Assembly: GCA_040382055.1 (NCBI GenBank)
Contig: JBEIGE010000007.1
Location: forward strand, 57,370-121,369
Origin: JBEIGE01 sp040382055
GTDB taxonomy: Bacteria > Pseudomonadota > Gammaproteobacteria > Burkholderiales > Burkholderiaceae_C
Length of the DNA: 64,000 nt
Direction: 5' to 3'
In this document: one piece after another, positions 17,766 through 25,261 of the stretch
How positions within the stretch are numbered: position 1 is the stretch's first letter
Layout: every line of letters starts with the position of its first letter
Made by a program: the position numbers and the translations under genes
The notes under the pieces: model-generated
The model's input: the letters and a program-made list of their open reading frames with translations, nothing else
The model's database searches: none
What the model was told of the DNA's origin: nothing

Positions 17766-19424
17766 TCAGTCCGCGTTTTGCAACATTTCTTTGGCATGGG
17801 CCAATGTGGTACCCGAGAGGTGCTCGCCACCGAGCATACGGGCGACCTCATTGACACGGGTCTCTCCTGATACTGCGCGAACCTGGCTTAGCGTGGTGCT
17901 CCCAAGTAGCTCCTTGGTGACCACCAAATGCTGATCTGCACACGCTGCAACCTGGGGCAGATGTGTGACAGCCAAAACCTGACGGTCCTGACCGAGTTGC
18001 TTCATGAGGCGGCCAACGGTTTGGGCGACTGCGCCGCCTACCCCAGAGTCCACCTCGTCAAAAATCAGGGTCTGGGCCTGGCCAAGCCGGCTTGTGGTGA
18101 CTGCTATGGCCAGTGCAATGCGAGATAACTCACCCCCCGAGGCCACCTTGCCCACAGGGCGTGGTGTGCTGCCGGTGTGTCCTGCAACCAGAAAAGCAAC
18201 GTCATCGAGCCCGCTTTGCATGGGCTGTGGCGCAGCCTGCAAAGATACTTCAAACTGCCCACCCTGCATCCCCAAACCCTGCATGGCAAGGGTGATGGCT
18301 TGGGACAGTTTTGGCGCTGCGCGGGCCCGGGCCTGGGCAATGTCTTTGGCCAGACGCATATAGGCACCCCGGGTTTTGACTTCCTGGGCCTGCAAAGTGC
18401 TCAGGTCGGCAGCAGCCTCCAGCCGCACAAGTTCTTGCTGCCAGGACGCTAGCCGATCTGCAAGCTCCTCGGGCGGGCAGCGGTAGCGTCGCGACAGCGA
18501 GATCCAAAGCGTCATGCGGGTGTCGAGTGCAGCCAGCCGGTCAGGTTCGAGTTCGGTATTGCGCAAGTAGGCACGCAGACTATGAGAAGCATCTTCAATC
18601 TGAGCCAGACTTGAGGTCAAAACCTCATTTAGCCCTTTAAAATCAGGCTCTATATGCTCTTGAATTTGTAGCAATTGAAGGGCCGTACTGAGTGTGTGCG
18701 TAGTGTTGGACTCAGCACTGTCGAGCAACTCCAGCGCCCCCTGGGCCGCATCGAGCAGAGCCTGTGCGTTGGCCAGGCGGCTGTGCTGCGTGTTCAGATC
18801 CTCCCATTCCCCAGGTAGGGGGCTGAGCTTATTGAGCTCGCCAATTTGCCAGCTCAGTCGCTCCCGCTCGCGCTCAAGCTTGTCTTGCGCAGCGCGGGAT
18901 TCCTCAAGGTTGGTCTGTGCCTGCCGCCATTGCTGCCAAAGACTGCTCAGTTCTGCCGTATTGATCTGACCATAGGCGTCAAGCAACTGCCTTACAGCAT
19001 CAGGGCGGGTCAGGCTCTGCCATGCATGCTGACCGTGAATATCGATTAACTGCTCACCCAAGGCCCGGAGTTGAGTCACTGTAGCCGGAGTTCCATTAAT
19101 CCAGGCGCGGCTCTTGCCTTGGATATCAACAGTGCGGCGTAAGAGCAAAGCTTCACCGCCACCTTGGGCCTCAAAGCCGTTTTCTTCCAGCCACGAGGCG
19201 AATTGTTCGCCATGGTCAAACTCGGCGCTCACGACGGTTTGGCTGGCCCCTTCTCGAATAATGCTGGTATCGGCTCGCGCACCGGTGACCAGTTGCAGCG
19301 CGTCCACCAGGATTGATTTGCCGGCACCGGTTTCACCGGTCAATACCGTGAACCCGGTGGTCAGATCGAGCTCAAGTTCCCGAACAATGACGAAATCACG
19401 AAGAGCAATGCACTTCAGACCCAT
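17766..19424 (-). CDS. recN: DNA repair protein RecN
   Basis: RecN is an SMC-like ATPase that helps repair double-strand breaks. The 552 residues show the N-terminal ATPase half with P-loop GETGAGKSI, a central coiled coil (QAQTNLEESRAAQDKLERERER and later segments), the C-terminal signature GGELSRIALA and the Walker B IFDEVDSGVGG. The ATG at 19424 is preferred because AAGGAG lies ten bases upstream. It follows nadK by two bases and is followed by rapZ after one base, so nadK-recN-rapZ form an operon. Confidence 0.96.
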   Translation of the reverse strand: MGLKCIALRDFVIVRELELDLTTGFTVLTGETGAGKSILVDALQLVTGARADTSIIREGASQTVVSAEFDHGEQFASWLEENGFEAQGGGEALLLRRTVDIQGKSRAWINGTPATVTQLRALGEQLIDIHGQHAWQSLTRPDAVRQLLDAYGQINTAELSSLWQQWRQAQTNLEESRAAQDKLERERERLSWQIGELNKLSPLPGEWEDLNTQHSRLANAQALLDAAQGALELLDSAESNTTHTLSTALQLLQIQEHIEPDFKGLNEVLTSSLAQIEDASHSLRAYLRNTELEPDRLAALDTRMTLWISLSRRYRCPPEELADRLASWQQELVRLEAAADLSTLQAQEVKTRGAYMRLAKDIAQARARAAPKLSQAITLAMQGLGMQGGQFEVSLQAAPQPMQSGLDDVAFLVAGHTGSTPRPVGKVASGGELSRIALAIAVTTSRLGQAQTLIFDEVDSGVGGAVAQTVGRLMKQLGQDRQVLAVTHLPQVAACADQHLVVTKELLGSTTLSQVRAVSGETRVNEVARMLGGEHLSGTTLAHAKEMLQNAD

Positions 19425-19426
19425 GT

Positions 19427-20329
19427 TCAGGCTACTCCTTCGTTCCAATGCAATTTGTTGCGCAGGGTATCGAAATAGGTCCAGCCTTTGGGATGCAAAA
19501 AACGCACCCGGTGGTCAGACCTGTCGACAATAATCCGGTCAGACGGCATCAGTGACGCCAGAGAGTGCATGTCAAAGTTGGCGCTGGCATTTTTTCCGGC
19601 AACTATTTCTATAGCGATTTGACTGGAATCCGAGAGGACGACTGGCCGATTTGACAAGGTATGCGGTGCTATTGGCACCATGACCCAGCCCGGAATCGAG
19701 GGGTGTAGCAGGGGGCCACCCGCAGACAGCGCATACGCTGTGGAGCCGGTGGGCGTGGCAATGATCAGCCCGTCGGCACGTTGATTGGCAACAAAGTGAC
19801 CATCGACTTCCACGCGCAACTCAACCATGCCCGAGGTCGAGCTGCGGTTGATCACCACATCGTTCATCGCCAATGCGTCAAAAATACAATGCCCATCGCG
19901 CATGACGCGGGCATGGATCAGGACCCGGTGGTCTTCTTCGTACTCACCCTGCAGCATGGCTGAGAGTTTTGGTTCAAAGCCACCCAGAGGGATGTCGGTG
20001 ATAAAACCCAGACGACCCTGGTTGATGCCAATGAGTGGTACATTGAATTGCCCTAGCTGGCGGCCGATACCCAGCATGGTGCCGTCCCCGCCTACGACCA
20101 GGCCCAGGTCGCAATGCACGCCAATGTCATTGACATCCATGACTGGAAACTGCGTCAGTTGGTTGTGACTGGCAGTCTCCTTTTCCAAAACAAAATCCGT
20201 CCCATGTGATTTCAGATACAGCGCAATCTCTTCCAGGGCCTGACGTGAGGAAGCAGCGGGGGTGCCCGGAGATCCGTTGTGAAATTTGCCGATCAGGGCA
20301 ACCTGACGAAATTTAGAATTCATCATCAA
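19427..20329 (-). CDS. nadK: NAD kinase
   Basis: NadK phosphorylates NAD to NADP. The 300 residues contain the GGDGTMLGIGR motif with the catalytic Asp, ALAMNDVVINR (NxD-type motif) and ADGLIIATPTGSTAYALSAGGPLL. All are conserved. The gene is divergent from hrcA with only 22 bp between start codons, the arrangement usual in proteobacteria; no CIRCE element is visible there. Confidence 0.97.
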   Translation of the reverse strand: MMMNSKFRQVALIGKFHNGSPGTPAASSRQALEEIALYLKSHGTDFVLEKETASHNQLTQFPVMDVNDIGVHCDLGLVVGGDGTMLGIGRQLGQFNVPLIGINQGRLGFITDIPLGGFEPKLSAMLQGEYEEDHRVLIHARVMRDGHCIFDALAMNDVVINRSSTSGMVELRVEVDGHFVANQRADGLIIATPTGSTAYALSAGGPLLHPSIPGWVMVPIAPHTLSNRPVVLSDSSQIAIEIVAGKNASANFDMHSLASLMPSDRIIVDRSDHRVRFLHPKGWTYFDTLRNKLHWNEGVA

Positions 20330-20351
20330 ATTACATCATTAAAATGATCGC

Positions 20352-21356
20352 ATGCTCGATGAACGTGCCAAGTTATTACTCAAAGCGTTGGTCGAACGCT
20401 ATATTGCTGACGGTCAGCCGGTAGGCTCCCGGACCCTGTCACGCGCGTCCGGTTTAGAGCTCTCACCGGCTACCATTCGAAATGTGATGTCGGACCTGGA
20501 AGAACTCGGTCTGATTGCCAGCCCTCACACCTCAGCTGGCAGGGTGCCCACCGCGCGTGGCTACCGCCTTTTTGTCGACACCATGCTTACAGTGCAAAAG
20601 GGGCAGTTCTCTGCGGCAAGCCTGGCCCATGACCAGCCGCAAAAAGTGATATCCAACGCGGCTCATCTGTTGTCCAGCCTGTCCCAGTTCGTCGGTGTGG
20701 TGATGGCTCCCAAGCGCGCGTCAGTTTTCCGTCATATTGAGTTTCTAAGGCTGTCTGAACGCCGCATTCTGGTCATCATCGTCTCGCCAGAGGGAGACGT
20801 GCAAAACCGGGTTATTTTTACCGAACAGGACTATACCCAGTCGGAGTTGGTGGAGGCTGCCAATTACCTGACTGCCCACTACATGGGGCTGACCATCGAA
20901 CAGGTGCGTGAAAAGCTCAAGTCCGAAGTTGAAACCCTACGCAGTGAAATCGCAACGCTGATGCAAGCCGCCGTGCAGGTGAGTTCCGAGGCCATGGCTA
21001 GCGATCAGTCCGAGGTGGTGATTTCAGGTGAGCGCAATTTGCTGGCCGTCTCAGACTTTTCCAGTGACATGGGCCACTTGCGACGTGCCTTTGACCTGTT
21101 TGAACAAAAAGCACAACTCATACGCCTGCTCGATATTGCCGGACAGGCCGAGGGCATCCGTATCTTTATTGGCGGAGAAAGCCAGGTAGTGCCCTTTGAG
21201 GAGTTATCAATTGTCAGTGCTCCCTACGAAGTTGACGGCCAAGTCGTGGGTACGCTGGGTGTGATAGGCCCCACACGGATGCCGTATGAGCGGATGATCC
21301 AGATTGTGGACATCACTTCCAAACTGGTCAGCAATGCCCTGAGCCACCACAAGTGA
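20352..21356 (+). CDS. hrcA: Heat-inducible transcription repressor HrcA
   Basis: HrcA represses groE/dnaK-type heat-shock operons through CIRCE sites. The 334 residues start with a winged-helix domain (LLKALVERYIADGQPVGSRTLS, LSPATIRNVMSDLEELG, SPHTSAGRVPT) and end with FIGGESQVVPFEELSIVSAPY and GTLGVIGPTRMPYERMI. Its partner nadK is divergent. No CIRCE repeat was found near its start, so autoregulation is not indicated by sequence. Confidence 0.97.
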   Translation: MLDERAKLLLKALVERYIADGQPVGSRTLSRASGLELSPATIRNVMSDLEELGLIASPHTSAGRVPTARGYRLFVDTMLTVQKGQFSAASLAHDQPQKVISNAAHLLSSLSQFVGVVMAPKRASVFRHIEFLRLSERRILVIIVSPEGDVQNRVIFTEQDYTQSELVEAANYLTAHYMGLTIEQVREKLKSEVETLRSEIATLMQAAVQVSSEAMASDQSEVVISGERNLLAVSDFSSDMGHLRRAFDLFEQKAQLIRLLDIAGQAEGIRIFIGGESQVVPFEELSIVSAPYEVDGQVVGTLGVIGPTRMPYERMIQIVDITSKLVSNALSHHK

Positions 21357-21364
21357 GGCCACGC

Positions 21365-21661
21365 TCATTCAACCCGCTTTTGAATTCTGGCGCTTTTGTT
21401 TTTAAAGCGGAAAACCACTTCTGCCCAATGGGCCAGCCCGCCCAGGAAAAGCCACAGCGCAATCCAGATCCATCCGGATGACGTCAAGGCATTTCGCAGG
21501 GCCACCATCAGGCACAGGCCAGCAAGCAGATTCAGCGCAAAATTGATGGGCTCAATCCCCTTGCGGGTCAAGACAAAGTACAAAGCCAGCGCCAGACCTT
21601 CAAGAAGCGTGATGAGGATGGCGATGTCAACCAGCGCACGACTGGAAAAAAAATCCTCCAC
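21365..21661 (-). CDS. Small integral membrane protein, unknown function
   Basis: A 98-residue hydrophobic protein with about three membrane segments (residues 11-31, 38-56, 64-84) and a basic C-terminus (FRFKNKSARIQKRVE). I do not recognise the family. It sits 20 bp downstream of bchP on the same strand, so it is probably co-transcribed with bchG-bchP, which hints at a link to photosynthetic membranes, but that rests on position only. Its 3' end is 8 bp from the convergent hrcA. Confidence 0.7.
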   Translation of the reverse strand: MEDFFSSRALVDIAILITLLEGLALALYFVLTRKGIEPINFALNLLAGLCLMVALRNALTSSGWIWIALWLFLGGLAHWAEVVFRFKNKSARIQKRVE

Positions 21662-21681
21662 CCTTTAGCGCGGCACGGGCA

Positions 21682-22884
21682 TCACACCCGCGCCAGACCC
21701 AGTAGATGTGCCATGTCCTTGAAGAAAATCCGCACCTGCTGCATCGGTTTTTTGCGAGTGAGCTTCTTGTTCATGTAAGACTCAAAAGTCATTTGCTGGA
21801 CATCTTTGTCTTCGCAAATTTTTACGAAACGTTCGCGACGTTTGTCGTTGCTGTACCAGAAGGTCTGCATGATGCCCAAAACCAAAAACACCAAACCGTG
21901 TTCTTTCAGGAACCGCTTGCGCGCCAGTTTGAGTGCGCTGGGCTGGCCGGTGAGCAAAAATTCATGGACTGATTGTGCGGCCAACTGACCCCCATACATG
22001 GCGTAGTAAATACCTTCGCCCGATGCCGGAGCCACCACACCGGCAGCATCACCTGCCAAAACCACGTCCCGCCCGTTGTCCCAGCGCGGCAGAGGTTTCA
22101 TGGGAATGGGGGCGCCCTCACGACGCAAGGTTTCGGTAGTGTCAAGCCCGGTATCTTTGCGTAATTTTTCAACGGCCCCGCGCAATGAAAAGCCTTTGTC
22201 CGCGCTGCCGGTGCCAATGCTCATGGTGTCACCATGCGGGAAAACCCAGCCGTAAAAATCGGGCGACAAAGGAGCCTGGTAAAACACATCGCAGCGGCTG
22301 TCGTCGTAGCCCACAGGTTTGACTTCAGGAGCTTTGACGATCTCGTGATACGCAAAAACGTATTTCGTTTTTTCAGCGCCGGGCACGCACTGACGCGCCA
22401 CTTCAGAGCGTGCACCATCAGCTCCGATGATTGCTCTTGCCCGCACGCAGCTTGGGGTTCCTTCACCCCGGTGGCGCTCACGGGCATGAAAATGAACCCG
22501 ACTGACCCCATCTGCGTCCTGATCAATTTTGTCAAAAGTACCGGTGCGACGCACAGCGCCCGCTTGAGCGGCTCGCTCACGTAGCCACTCGTCAAAATCC
22601 TGGCGGTTCACCATCCCCACATACCCGTTGTCAATGGGAATGTCGACCTTGTTGTTGGCCGGTGAAATCATCCGCGCTGATCTGGCTTTGGCCACGATCA
22701 ACTGGTCTGGAATCGCAAAATCCTTGATTAAACGTGGTGGAATCGCGCCACCACAGGGCTTGATGCGACCGGCCCGGTCCAGCAGCAGGACTGAATGGCC
22801 CTGGCGTGCCAGTTCGTTCGCCGCCGTGGCGCCCGAAGGTCCACCACCAACCACCACCACGTCAAAAATTTCTGTGTGTTTCAT
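21682..22884 (-). CDS. bchP: Geranylgeranyl reductase (bacteriochlorophyll tail reduction)
   Basis: BchP reduces the geranylgeranyl tail of bacteriochlorophyll a to phytyl. The sequence has an FAD dinucleotide fold VVVVGGGPSGATAANELARQ, the family signature DRAGRIKPCGGAIPPRL, IGADGARSEVARQ and GDAAGVVAPASGEGIYYAMYGG. About 400 residues is normal. Three ATG codons occur close together (22902, 22887, 22884); 22884 is chosen for its spacing from AAGGA. It lies downstream of bchG, separated by about 180 bp. Confidence 0.95.
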   Translation of the reverse strand: MKHTEIFDVVVVGGGPSGATAANELARQGHSVLLLDRAGRIKPCGGAIPPRLIKDFAIPDQLIVAKARSARMISPANNKVDIPIDNGYVGMVNRQDFDEWLRERAAQAGAVRRTGTFDKIDQDADGVSRVHFHARERHRGEGTPSCVRARAIIGADGARSEVARQCVPGAEKTKYVFAYHEIVKAPEVKPVGYDDSRCDVFYQAPLSPDFYGWVFPHGDTMSIGTGSADKGFSLRGAVEKLRKDTGLDTTETLRREGAPIPMKPLPRWDNGRDVVLAGDAAGVVAPASGEGIYYAMYGGQLAAQSVHEFLLTGQPSALKLARKRFLKEHGLVFLVLGIMQTFWYSNDKRRERFVKICEDKDVQQMTFESYMNKKLTRKKPMQQVRIFFKDMAHLLGLARV

Positions 22885-23064
22885 CATTTTCCTTTGCTCC
22901 AAATTGACTGCACGAGCGATGTTGAGTGAAAAAATTTGTCCGCTTCCCTCTCTTGCCGCAAACCAAATTTGTCAAGGGTTTACGCACCGGCCAGGACCTA
23001 AAGGCCAAAACCAATAACCCTGCTGACAGGGGCCATGACCCCAAGGCTACCCAGTCAAGCCCTG

Positions 23065-23952
23065 TCATGATTGGCCACCGTTCAGTGAGCGCAGTGCAAA
23101 CGCACTGACCATCATGCCAGCGACAAACAAGGGCACACCAAAGCCGCTGTACCAGAGTGCACGTTTGGTGACATTACCTAAAAAGAAGTCCATCATCAGC
23201 AGCTGTAAACCAATCAAAACAGCTACAGCCAGGCCATAGCCGGTTTGGCCCCAGGCAAACAGCAGCAGAGCCACGACAACCTGCGGCAGGCCCATGATCC
23301 AACAAGCAACCCAACCTGCCCGTTCCTCTCCCAATTGCACAGGCAGTGAGCGAACGCCCATTTGTCTGTCCCCCTTGACGGCTTTGAAGTCGTTGAGGGT
23401 CATGATGCCGTGTGTACCCGCGCTGTAAAGTGCAGCCAGACAAAGGGATCGGCCATCGGGCATACTGCCGCCGGCCATAACAGCAGCACCGGTTGTCCAG
23501 GCAATGCCTTCGTAGCTGATGCCACACGCGGCATTGCCCCACCAGCCGTTTTCCTTCAGTCTCAGGGGGGGGGCGCTATAAGCCCAGGCCAAAGCCAGGC
23601 CGATCACCGCAGCGCCAAAGCCCCAAGGGCCGAGCAGTGTGGCTACGAGCAGTGAAACACAAGTCCAAATGACTGCAAGATACAAACCCCAGCGGCCGGG
23701 AATGCGACCGGACGGAATGGGCCGGTTCGGTTCATTGATGGCGTCGACATGGCGGTCGAACCAGTCGTTCACTGCCTGGCTGGTCGCGCAAACGAAAGGC
23801 CCTGCCAGCGCGATACCGATCAATGCCAGCCACCATCGGTCACCTAACGTCACGCCTGAAGCGATCACACCGCAGGAAAATGCCCACATCGGAGGAAACC
23901 AGGTAATCGGTTTGAACAGCTCACGAATGGCTGAGAATGCAGGCAAGATCAT
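23065..23952 (-). CDS. bchG: Bacteriochlorophyll synthase
   Basis: BchG esterifies bacteriochlorophyllide with geranylgeranyl diphosphate at the membrane. This UbiA-family prenyltransferase has many membrane segments, the first Asp-rich motif NDWFDRHVDAINEPNRPIPSG and the second motif region NDFKAVKGDRQMGVRSLP. The start at 23952 (MILPAFSAIRELF, 295 residues) is chosen over a longer frame beginning at 24000. That extension would run through the operator at 23956-23999 and adds unconserved residues. The coding strand contains a run of nine C at 23565-23573. No Shine-Dalgarno is visible before 23952. Confidence 0.95.
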   Translation of the reverse strand: MILPAFSAIRELFKPITWFPPMWAFSCGVIASGVTLGDRWWLALIGIALAGPFVCATSQAVNDWFDRHVDAINEPNRPIPSGRIPGRWGLYLAVIWTCVSLLVATLLGPWGFGAAVIGLALAWAYSAPPLRLKENGWWGNAACGISYEGIAWTTGAAVMAGGSMPDGRSLCLAALYSAGTHGIMTLNDFKAVKGDRQMGVRSLPVQLGEERAGWVACWIMGLPQVVVALLLFAWGQTGYGLAVAVLIGLQLLMMDFFLGNVTKRALWYSGFGVPLFVAGMMVSAFALRSLNGGQS

Positions 23953-23955
23953 AAG

Positions 23956-23999
23956 TGTATTTTTACATTGACATATGGAACTGTCAATGTAAATTGACA
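23956..23999. promoter_or_regulatory. Tandem PpsR/CrtJ operator between bchG and the ppsR-like gene
   Basis: Two TGT-N12-ACA boxes lie 8 bp apart. Box 1 is TGTATTTTTACATTGACA (23956-23973) and box 2 is TGTCAATGTAAATTGACA (23982-23999), the latter with perfect 7-bp arms. TGT-N12-ACA is the established PpsR/CrtJ recognition sequence, and an 8-bp gap is the spacing known for cooperative CrtJ binding at the Rhodobacter bchC promoter. The site lies between divergent genes and can control both. Confidence 0.88.
23960..23987 (-). promoter_or_regulatory. Candidate bchG promoter inside the operator
   Basis: On the minus strand TTGACA (23987-23982) is followed after 16 bases by TAAAAA (23965-23960). 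A start of transcription about seven bases further would fall at or next to the bchG ATG (23952). The -35 lies inside operator box 2 and the -10 inside box 1. Confidence 0.5.
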
Positions 24000-24021
24000 T
24001 TAGGGTTTTCTCTCGTATAAT
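23994..24021 (+). promoter_or_regulatory. Sigma-70-type promoter for the ppsR-like gene
   Basis: TTGACA (23994-23999), a 16-base spacer, then TATAAT (24016-24021): both hexamers match the consensus exactly. The -35 is the right half of operator box 2, so PpsR bound there would block RNA polymerase directly. Transcription should start near 24028. Confidence 0.8.
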
Positions 24022-24093
24022 GCCCTATGAGTAAATTACTTCTTGGCGGATCTTCCTAGTGGCGTGGACATCTCAAGGACTGGTATCCGAAGC

Positions 24094-25257
24094 ATGATTC
24101 AGTCGCCTATTGCTCAACCCAGCCTTGAGATTCTGAGTGTTCATGCCCGTGAGATGGCACAGGCTTTCATTACCCTTGCCAGTGATATTGCTCTCGTTAT
24201 CAGTGACTCAGGCAGGGTTTTGCACATAGCACAAGGCGGCTCAATCTCTTTGGCCCTTGGGGCCAACCTCTGGCAAGGCCGGCAGTGGCCAGAATGTGTC
24301 CCGGCTGACAGTCGAGCCAAAGTCGAGCAACTGCTGCAAGAGGTCAACACAACTGGCGTCGGACGCAGACGCGAAATCAACCATGTCTCGGCCTGTGGCC
24401 AGGCCCTGGGCGTGGCCTACACGGCAATGCGTCTTGGCTCAGATGGACCGTTGTTGGTTGTAGGCCGGGATCTCAGTGCAATCATGGCGATACAACAGCG
24501 ATTTATCGATGCACAGCAGAAAGCCGAGCGTGGTGCCTGGCGTGCGCGCCAAGCAGAAGCGCGTTACCGGCAACTTTTCCAGGTGGCAACGGATGCCGTA
24601 CTGGTGGTGGATGGTCAGAACTTCCTGATTATTGAAGCCAATCAGGCTGCCTCTGATTTGTTTGAGCTTAATCTTGCTTCATTGACCGGACGGCCCGTCT
24701 CATTTGGCTTTGAACGAGCATCACGCCTGACGATTGAAGCCATGCTGGTCAAGGCGCGTGCCAATGGGCAATCGGCAGAAGTACTAGCCCGGTTGCTCGG
24801 GAAGGTTACTGCGACCAGCTTGGCGGTAACACCGTTTGGTACTGACGAGTCCATGCGTCTTCTTGTCCGGATACGCGCACTTGAGCTACCCGGAAGTTCT
24901 GCCAGTCTGTCGGCAACGCTGGCCCGTTTGGTAGACAATGCCAGAGATGGCGTGGTTGTGACTGACGATGCAGGTATTGTCCTGATCGCCAATCCTGAGT
25001 TTCTCAAGCTCGCCAATATGAGCACGGAGCTGGCCGTCAAAGACCGCCCATTGATCGACTTTGTTGGCATGTCAGGTGCGCAACTCTCTGTTTTGCTTTC
25101 GCAGGTGAATAGTCAGGGGATTTCCAGGCGGATTACAACCCGATTACTTTGCGGTGATGCCAAAGTCATGCCAGTGGAAATTTCAGCGGCACTGATGAGC
25201 GAAACAGACTGCCAATGCATTGGATTTACGATTCATCGGGTCCTGGACACAGACTAA
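24094..25257 (+). CDS. PpsR-like PAS protein lacking the DNA-binding domain
   Basis: A 387-residue paralogue of the PpsR encoded at 25262-26731. It keeps the same order: N-terminal PAS (SDIALVISDSGRVLHIA), the long linker helix (FIDAQQKAERGAWRARQAEARYRQLFQ), a second PAS (TDAVLVVDGQNFLIIEANQAAS) and a third PAS (RDGVVVTDDAGIVLIANPEFL). It ends at QCIGFTIHRVLDTD, aligning with PCLGFTIRDVG in PpsR, just before the linker and the FIS-type HTH. It can probably dimerise through PAS/coiled-coil contacts but not bind DNA. It may be a PpsR antagonist or sensor partner; this is an inference. The start is uncertain: AAGGA is 14 bases upstream of 24094, and a TTG at 24043 and GTG at 24064 are in frame. 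Confidence 0.85.
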   Translation: MIQSPIAQPSLEILSVHAREMAQAFITLASDIALVISDSGRVLHIAQGGSISLALGANLWQGRQWPECVPADSRAKVEQLLQEVNTTGVGRRREINHVSACGQALGVAYTAMRLGSDGPLLVVGRDLSAIMAIQQRFIDAQQKAERGAWRARQAEARYRQLFQVATDAVLVVDGQNFLIIEANQAASDLFELNLASLTGRPVSFGFERASRLTIEAMLVKARANGQSAEVLARLLGKVTATSLAVTPFGTDESMRLLVRIRALELPGSSASLSATLARLVDNARDGVVVTDDAGIVLIANPEFLKLANMSTELAVKDRPLIDFVGMSGAQLSVLLSQVNSQGISRRITTRLLCGDAKVMPVEISAALMSETDCQCIGFTIHRVLDTD

Positions 25258-25261
25258 GCTA

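Noticed and set aside
20330..20351. Possible CIRCE element between nadK and hrcA
   Set aside because: The 22-bp gap does not contain the TTAGCACTC-N9-GAGTGCTAA repeat.
22970..22984. TGTCAA...TTTACG sequence upstream of bchP resembling a PpsR box
   Set aside because: The spacing between TGT and ACG is nine bases, not twelve, so it does not fit the operator.
24027..24059. Ten-codon frame (MSKLLLGGSS) just after the TATAAT of the ppsR-like promoter
   Set aside because: It begins where the transcript should start and might be a leaderless leader peptide, but it is too short to support without conservation data.
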